Assembly: GCF_001421485.1 (NCBI RefSeq)
Contig: NZ_LMKK01000001.1
Span: forward strand, 191,717-255,716
Reading direction: 5' to 3'
Length of the DNA stretch: 64,000 nt
From: Agreia sp. Leaf210
GTDB lineage: Bacteria; Actinomycetota; Actinomycetes; Actinomycetales; Microbacteriaceae
Part shown: positions 59,631 to 64,000 of the stretch, one piece after another
How the letters are laid out: each line of letters starts with the position of its first letter
Numbering within the stretch: the stretch's first letter is position 1
Notes under the pieces: generated by a model
Told to the model about the DNA's origin: nothing
Database searches by the model: none
What the model saw: only the letters and a program-made list of their open reading frames with translations
Program-made: the position numbers and the translations under genes

Positions 59631-60494
59631 CTACTTGACGCTGCCGGCCCCCAGCCCTCCGCGCCAGAAGCGCTGGAGGCTGAGGAAGGCGATGATCAGC
59701 GGGATGATCGACAGGAAGGCCCCGATGATGACGAAAGTGCGGATCTCGGGGATCTGGTTGACCTGCGAGTTCCAGGTGTAGAGGCCGAGGGTGACGGGGA
59801 ACAGCGTCTGGTCGCGCAGCATGATGAGCGGCAGGAAGAAGTTGTTCCAGATGGCCACGAACTGGAAGAGGAAGATCGTGACGAGCGCCGGGGTCATGAG
59901 GCGGCGCGAAACGGAGAAGAAGGTGCGCACCTCGCCCGCGCCATCGAGCCGCGCGGCTTCGAGCAGCTCGTCCGGCACACTCGCCGCGGCGAAGATGCGA
60001 GCGAGGTATACGCCGAACGGGCTCACGATGCTCGGCAGGAACACCGACCAGAACGTGTTGGTCGCGTTGAACTGGCTGAAGATCAGGAACAGCGGCAACG
60101 CCAGCGCGGTGGCCGGAACGAGGACACCGCCGAGCACGGTGTTGAAGATCAGCTCTCGGCCGGGAAACCGGTACTTGGCGAGCGCGTAGCCGCACATCGC
60201 GGCGAAGAGCGTTCCGAGCAGCGCTCCGAAGCTCGCGTAGATGATGCTGTTCAGCATCCAGCGGAGGTAGACGCCGTCGTTGTAGGCGAACAGGTCGCCG
60301 ATGTTGGTGAACAGGTTGAAGTCGGCGAACCACAGACCGGCCGTGCTCGAGAACTGCTCGCGCGACTTGGTCGAGCCGATGAACAGCCACCAGATCGGCA
60401 CCAGGAAGTAGAGCGTCGAGACGCCCATCACGATCATGGCCGCGGTGCGCGACGCGAGCTTCTCTTTGGGAGCTCCGGCAGAAATCTGGCTCAT
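59631..60494 (-). CDS. ABC sugar transporter, inner permease (MalG type)
   Basis: 287 residues with six membrane segments. The permease EAA loop reads DELLEAARLDGAGEVRTFFSVSRRLMTPAL, which contacts the ATPase. CUT1 MalG-type N- and C-termini are present (VMGVSTLYFLVPIWWLFIGSTK; ISIIPLIIAFLSLQRFWRGG). Start overlaps the MalF-type stop by four bases. No ATPase gene is in the operon; MsiK/UgpC-type shared ATPases elsewhere in the genome usually serve such systems in actinobacteria. Confidence 0.94.
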   Translation of the reverse strand: MSQISAGAPKEKLASRTAAMIVMGVSTLYFLVPIWWLFIGSTKSREQFSSTAGLWFADFNLFTNIGDLFAYNDGVYLRWMLNSIIYASFGALLGTLFAAMCGYALAKYRFPGRELIFNTVLGGVLVPATALALPLFLIFSQFNATNTFWSVFLPSIVSPFGVYLARIFAAASVPDELLEAARLDGAGEVRTFFSVSRRLMTPALVTIFLFQFVAIWNNFFLPLIMLRDQTLFPVTLGLYTWNSQVNQIPEIRTFVIIGAFLSIIPLIIAFLSLQRFWRGGLGAGSVK

Positions 60495-61396
60495 TTGTCG
60501 CCCTTACGCTGGGTGAATTTCAAGAAGACGAACGACATGACGAAGGTCGCGATGGCCAGAACCACGCTCATCGCGGCGGCCAGGCTCACGTTCGGAACGG
60601 CGGAGGTCGTGTAGACCGCGATGTTGGGCGTGAAGGTGCTCGACACCGACGAGGTGAAGCTGCGGAACACCTGCGGCTCGGCGAGCAACTGGAGCGTTCC
60701 GATGATCGAGAAGATCGCGGTGAGCACGATCGCCGGCATCACGAGCGGGATCTTGATCGAGAGGGCGATCTGCAGCTGGTTCGCGCCGTCGAGCCTGGCC
60801 GCCTCGAAGATCTCGGTGGGCAGAGCGAGCAACGCCGAGTAGATGATGAGCATGTTGTAGCCGACGTAGACCCACGTGACCACGTTCGCGATCGACCAGA
60901 GCACCGTCTCGGGCGCCAGCAGGTCGAAGCCCGACGTGAAGGCGGCGAAGGGCGAGAGGTTCGGCGAGTAGAGGTAGCCCCACATGATGGCCGCGATGAC
61001 GCCGGGAACGGCATACGGCACGAAGAAGGCCAGCCGGAAGAACTTCTTGCCCTTCACGAGTGGCGAGTCGAGCAGCAGCGCGAGCACCAGCGCGAACCCG
61101 AGCATCACCGGCACCTGCACCACGCCGAAGAGCGCGACGCGGCCGACGGATGCCCAGAACGCCTCGTTCTGGAACACCAGGATGTACTGGGTGAGGCCGC
61201 CGAACACCTCGACGGGCTTGCCGAACGTACCGTCGCGCTCGACGACGAGCAGGGACTGGCCGATCGCCCAGCCGATCGGCAACAGGTAGAACGCGGCGAA
61301 GAGCACGGCGAAGGGAGCGAGGAAGATCGCAATCGCCCTCTTGTGCTTGACGGGCGTGCGGCGGGCTTTCAGCCGCGGCACCGAGGTGGTCGTCAC
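60491..61396 (-). CDS. ABC sugar transporter, inner permease (MalF type)
   Basis: 301 residues, GTG start, with six membrane segments (LAPFAVLFAAFYLLPIGWAIGQSL is the first). The EAA loop is EIFEAARLDGANQLQIALSIKIPLVMPAI. It pairs with the MalG-type permease downstream (ATGA overlap) and follows the GH42 gene after three bases. Together with the lipoprotein they form a CUT1 importer for oligosaccharides, probably galactosides given the enzymes around it. Confidence 0.94.
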   Translation of the reverse strand: MTTTSVPRLKARRTPVKHKRAIAIFLAPFAVLFAAFYLLPIGWAIGQSLLVVERDGTFGKPVEVFGGLTQYILVFQNEAFWASVGRVALFGVVQVPVMLGFALVLALLLDSPLVKGKKFFRLAFFVPYAVPGVIAAIMWGYLYSPNLSPFAAFTSGFDLLAPETVLWSIANVVTWVYVGYNMLIIYSALLALPTEIFEAARLDGANQLQIALSIKIPLVMPAIVLTAIFSIIGTLQLLAEPQVFRSFTSSVSSTFTPNIAVYTTSAVPNVSLAAAMSVVLAIATFVMSFVFLKFTQRKGDK

Positions 61397-61399
61397 TTC

Positions 61400-63451
61400 T
61401 TAGTTCCTGCTCTCTCTCACGACGCGCACCGTGCCGGCCGGCACGTCGAGCGTGCCGATCCGCGCGGTCTCGTTCGTAGCTGACGCGGGCAGGCCGATCT
61501 CGGCGCCCGTGAGGATCTCGGTGCCCTGCGTTCGGTACTCGAACGCGGCATTCGTGTGGTTGATGATGAAGACCCAGCTGCCGGATTCTCCGACCCGACG
61601 CACGATCTCCACCCCGGCCGGGTGGCCCGCGGTCACCGCGACGCCGGCGTCTCTGGCGGCGCGAACGAGCGTCGTGGCGAGGGACTCCTCGTCGAGGGCC
61701 GTCGCGAGGTACCAGGCGACCCCGTCGCCGAACGCGTTGCGGGTGACGGCGGCGACACCGGGAACGGGCCCGTTCGTGAAGACGGAGACAGCCTCTGCGC
61801 CCTCGAGGCGCAGTCGCTCCGACCACAGGCGCGCACTCTGTCCATCGCTCAGTTCGAGAACGGTCGACGGGTGAAGCGGAACGAACTCCTCGCTCCGCAC
61901 GCCGAGGAGTTCGCGGAAGGCGCCGGGATAGCCGCCGGCGCGCACCCGGTCGTGCTCGTCGACGATTCCGCTGAAGAAGGTCACGACGGCGTGCCCACCG
62001 GCCGCCACGTAGTCGGCGAGAACCTGAGCCGCGGCATCCGTGACGCTGTAGAGGCTCGGAACGACGACGAGCGCGTAGCTGTCGACGGGAGCGCCCGGGG
62101 CCACGATGTCGACCGTGATGCCCGCGCCGAGGAGTGCGTTGTATGCGGCGTGCACCTGGGCCAGGTAGCGCACCTCGACCGACGGATGCGAGTCGAGGTC
62201 GGTGGCCCACCAGGCCTGCCAGTCGAAGACGATGGCCACGTCGGCGTCGACGACGCTGCCGGTCACCTCGGCCAGTTTCGCCAGGATGTCCCCCAGCTCG
62301 ACGACCTCGCGCCAGAGCATCGAATCCGTTCCCGCATGGGGCAGCATCGCCGAGTGGAACTTCTCGCTGCCCTGCAGCGAGGCCCTCCACTGGAAGAAGC
62401 TGATGCCATCGGCGCCGCGGGCGACGTGGCTGAGGGTGTTGCGGATCATCTCGCCGGGCGCCTTGGCGATATTGAGGGGCTGCCAGTTGACCGCCGAAGT
62501 CGCCTGCTCCATGAGCATCCACGGGCGTCCGCCGGCCAGGCCGCGCGTCGCATCCGCCGCGAACGACAGCTCTGATCGCGGGTCGCCCAGACGATGGTCG
62601 AGGTAGTGGTCGTTGGCGATGACATCCATGTGAGGCGCCCAGGCCCAGTAGTCCTGATTGCGGATGTGCGCCGTGACCATGAAGTTCGTCGTGATCGGCG
62701 CCGAGCTGTGCTTGCGGAGGATCGCCTGCTCTGCCTTGTAGTGGGCCAGCAGTTCATCCGAGCTGAATCGCATGAAGTCGAGCGCCTGGCCCGGATTTCC
62801 GGTCGATACCGTCAGCCGGGGCGTGCGGATGTGCTCCCACGACGCGTAGCGCTGGCTCCAGAACGAGGTGCCCCATGCGGCGTTCAGCTCGTCGATGCTG
62901 CCGTAGCGCTCCTCGAGCCAACCACGGAAGGCGACGGAGGAGATGGCGCAATAGCAGTGCGCGTTGTGACATCCGATCTCGTTGGAGACGTGCCACAGAC
63001 GCACGGCCGGATGCGCGCCGTAGCGCTCGGCGATCTTCTCGACGAGCGCGAGCGCGTGCTCCCGGTAGGCGGGAGAGCTCGGGCAGAACGCCTGGCGTCC
63101 GCCGAATTCGCGCGTCGTGCCGTCGGCCATCATGGGCAACGATTCGGGGTAGTCGGCGCTGAACCACGGCGGCGGGCTGGCCGTCGCCGTGCCGAGGTTG
63201 ATGCCGATGCCGTGCTCGTGGAGGATCTGGATGATCGTGTCGAGCGCGTCGAAGTCGTAGCTGCCCCGCACGGGTTCGAGCTGCGCCCAGCCGAAGATGT
63301 TCAGCGCCACCAGGGTCACGCCGGCCTCGTTCATCAGGCGGGCGTCCTCGAGCCAGGTCTCTCGACTCCACTGCTCGGGGTTGTAGTCGCAACCGAAAGT
63401 GAACGCGGAGACGTCGCCATCGATCAGGGTGGCTACTGCGGTCTCGCTCAC
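61400..63451 (-). CDS. Beta-galactosidase, GH42 family
   Basis: 683 residues, GTG start, no signal peptide. It hydrolyses beta-galactosides taken up by the transporter encoded next to it. The barrel carries the acid/base Glu158 (WHVSNEIGCHNAHC) and the nucleophile Glu315 (WMLMEQATSAVNWQ). Cysteines 123, 161, 166 and 168 fit the zinc cluster found in many GH42 enzymes. The trimerisation domain (about 400-600) and a small C-terminal beta domain follow. First gene of the operon; its promoter overlaps a LacI-type operator. Confidence 0.95.
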   Translation of the reverse strand: MSETAVATLIDGDVSAFTFGCDYNPEQWSRETWLEDARLMNEAGVTLVALNIFGWAQLEPVRGSYDFDALDTIIQILHEHGIGINLGTATASPPPWFSADYPESLPMMADGTTREFGGRQAFCPSSPAYREHALALVEKIAERYGAHPAVRLWHVSNEIGCHNAHCYCAISSVAFRGWLEERYGSIDELNAAWGTSFWSQRYASWEHIRTPRLTVSTGNPGQALDFMRFSSDELLAHYKAEQAILRKHSSAPITTNFMVTAHIRNQDYWAWAPHMDVIANDHYLDHRLGDPRSELSFAADATRGLAGGRPWMLMEQATSAVNWQPLNIAKAPGEMIRNTLSHVARGADGISFFQWRASLQGSEKFHSAMLPHAGTDSMLWREVVELGDILAKLAEVTGSVVDADVAIVFDWQAWWATDLDSHPSVEVRYLAQVHAAYNALLGAGITVDIVAPGAPVDSYALVVVPSLYSVTDAAAQVLADYVAAGGHAVVTFFSGIVDEHDRVRAGGYPGAFRELLGVRSEEFVPLHPSTVLELSDGQSARLWSERLRLEGAEAVSVFTNGPVPGVAAVTRNAFGDGVAWYLATALDEESLATTLVRAARDAGVAVTAGHPAGVEIVRRVGESGSWVFIINHTNAAFEYRTQGTEILTGAEIGLPASATNETARIGTLDVPAGTVRVVRESRN

Positions 63452-63498
63452 GGTACGGGCTCCATTGTCAGTTCATGCTCGATCCCGCGGCCGCGCCG

Positions 63499-63516
63499 TC
63501 TGGGAACGCTCCCAGA
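63499..63516. promoter_or_regulatory. LacI-type operator O1 in the GH42 leader
   Basis: The 18-bp near-palindrome TCTGGGAACGCTCCCAGA occurs here and again, base for base, at 63545-63562. Only the two bases beside the central CG break symmetry. Such CG-centred palindromes are typical LacI-family sites. Confidence 0.75.
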
Positions 63517-63544
63517 TTTGTCCGAACGAAAAAAGAAGGTCGGT

Positions 63545-63562
63545 TCTGGGAACGCTCCCAGA
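63545..63562. promoter_or_regulatory. LacI-type operator O2 overlapping the GH42 promoter
   Basis: Identical 18-bp copy of O1, placed 46 bases from it. It overlaps the last bases of the -10 and covers the expected transcription start, so a bound repressor would block the operon. Two spaced copies allow cooperative binding or looping by the divergent LacI-family protein. Confidence 0.8.
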
Positions 63563-63589
63563 ATATGCGCACGGATATCGAGGTGTCAA
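63560..63589 (-). promoter_or_regulatory. Sigma-70-type promoter of the galactoside operon
   Basis: On the minus strand TTGACA (plus 63584-63589) is a perfect -35, followed after 18 bases by TATTCT (plus 63560-63565) as -10. The expected start lies in operator O2. The leader to the GH42 GTG is about 100 bases. Confidence 0.75.
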
Positions 63590-63634
63590 TTCCGGTCGTC
63601 CGATGGCGAACCACCCAGCAGACTTTCAGCCCAG

Positions 63635-63640
63635 TACAGT
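63635..63640 (+). promoter_or_regulatory. Leaderless -10 element of the LacI-family gene
   Basis: TACAGT ends six bases before the ATG at 63647, without a Shine-Dalgarno sequence. It is the same spacing as at the PKS operon and glgE. Confidence 0.45.
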
Positions 63641-63646
63641 GGGCAT

Positions 63647-64000
63647 ATGACCGCCCGTCGAGCCGCCGCCACACGCGCGACCATCAACGATGTGGCCGCT
63701 GTCGCGGGCGTCTCGCGCGGCACCGTGTCTCGGGTGCTGAACTCTGAGGCGTACGTCTCGGAGGCCGCGCGTTCCGCCGTGACCGACGCCATCTCGAAGG
63801 TGGGCTACGTTCGCAACAGCGCGGCGCGCAACCTGGCCACGCGGCAGTCTCACGCGGTGGGCCTCGTCGTGCACGAACCTCACTCGCTCTTTCTCGAAGA
63901 CCCCAACATCGGCAGCATCCTGCTGGGCATCAACTCCGCCCTGTCCGACGCCGACTATCAGCTCGTCTCGCTCGTCATCGACTCCGAACGCGACAGTCAT
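63647..64000 (+). CDS. LacI-family transcriptional regulator, N-terminal part (3' end outside window)
   Basis: 118 codons are visible before the window ends. The helix-turn-helix and hinge are complete: ATINDVAAVAGVSRGTVSRVLN and then EAARSAVTDAISKVGYVRNSAARNLATRQS, followed by the start of the periplasmic-binding-protein-like sensor domain (HAVGLVVHEPHSLFLEDPNIGSILLGINSAL). It is divergent from the GH42-ABC-GH36 operon and is the obvious repressor for the two identical operators in between. The inducer is probably a galactoside, but the ligand-binding residues lie outside the window. Confidence 0.93.
   Translation, partial: MTARRAAATRATINDVAAVAGVSRGTVSRVLNSEAYVSEAARSAVTDAISKVGYVRNSAARNLATRQSHAVGLVVHEPHSLFLEDPNIGSILLGINSALSDADYQLVSLVIDSERDSH

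Overview
The window is a gene-dense, roughly 67% GC stretch of an actinobacterial chromosome. The family is most likely Microbacteriaceae (Micrococcales). This is inferred from the GatCAB, LigA and MnmA block, the GlgE and TreYZ glucan genes, DivIVA-domain proteins, many GTG starts and repeated leaderless-type promoters (TANNNT, 6-7 nt, then the start codon). I cannot assign a genus from sequence alone. No rRNA, tRNA, CRISPR array, prophage or insertion sequence was seen, and no gene-free stretch exceeds about 260 bases.

Layout. 1-3297: end of a maltodextrin-to-trehalose operon (treY, treZ). 3276-7323: DNA polymerase IV, a DUF1697 protein, a short YidC-type insertase with a DUF6412-like partner, and an aldo/keto reductase. 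7330-10938: a compact minus-strand operon for a phenolic-lipid-type product (type III PKS, ICMT-like methyltransferase, flavoprotein, MpaB/DUF2236 protein), with a divergent acyl-CoA ligase at 11037-12728. 12745-14962: small accessory enzymes. 14980-21903: gatC-gatA-gatB and mnmA-ligA. 21950-25554: a redox module (thioredoxin, catalase, Fur-type regulator, endo/exonuclease/phosphatase protein) between mnmA and its likely sulfur donor, a cysteine desulfurase (25551-26747). 26801-35885: glycogen metabolism (glgX, glgP, glgE, glgB). 35958-46062: envelope and transport functions (CnoX-like protein, an unusual composite membrane protein, a GT39-like glycosyltransferase, AI-2E-type exporter, Na+/H+ antiporter, lytic transglycosylase, DivIVA-like protein). 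46088-51767: cdsA, frr, pyrH, an LCP ligase, tsf and rpsB. 52023-56031: phosphodiesterase, sugar porter, M23 peptidase and xerC. 56096-64000: a galactoside-utilisation operon (GH42 beta-galactosidase, CUT1 ABC transporter without an ATPase, GH36 alpha-galactosidase) facing a LacI-family regulator that is cut by the window edge.

How the genes work together. TreYZ, GlgX, GlgP, GlgE and GlgB build, trim and recycle alpha-glucan and link it to trehalose. The cysteine desulfurase can feed MnmA for tRNA thiolation. The Fur protein probably controls itself and catalase through a 17-bp palindrome. The thioredoxin gene carries a textbook SigR-type promoter, followed directly by a leader whose four complementary arms have pseudoknot topology. 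The galactoside operon has a strong promoter covered by one of two identical LacI-type operators.

The points I would look at first are the trxA promoter and leader, the type III PKS operon with its MpaB-like fourth gene, the duplicated LacI operator, and the composite 614-residue membrane protein.
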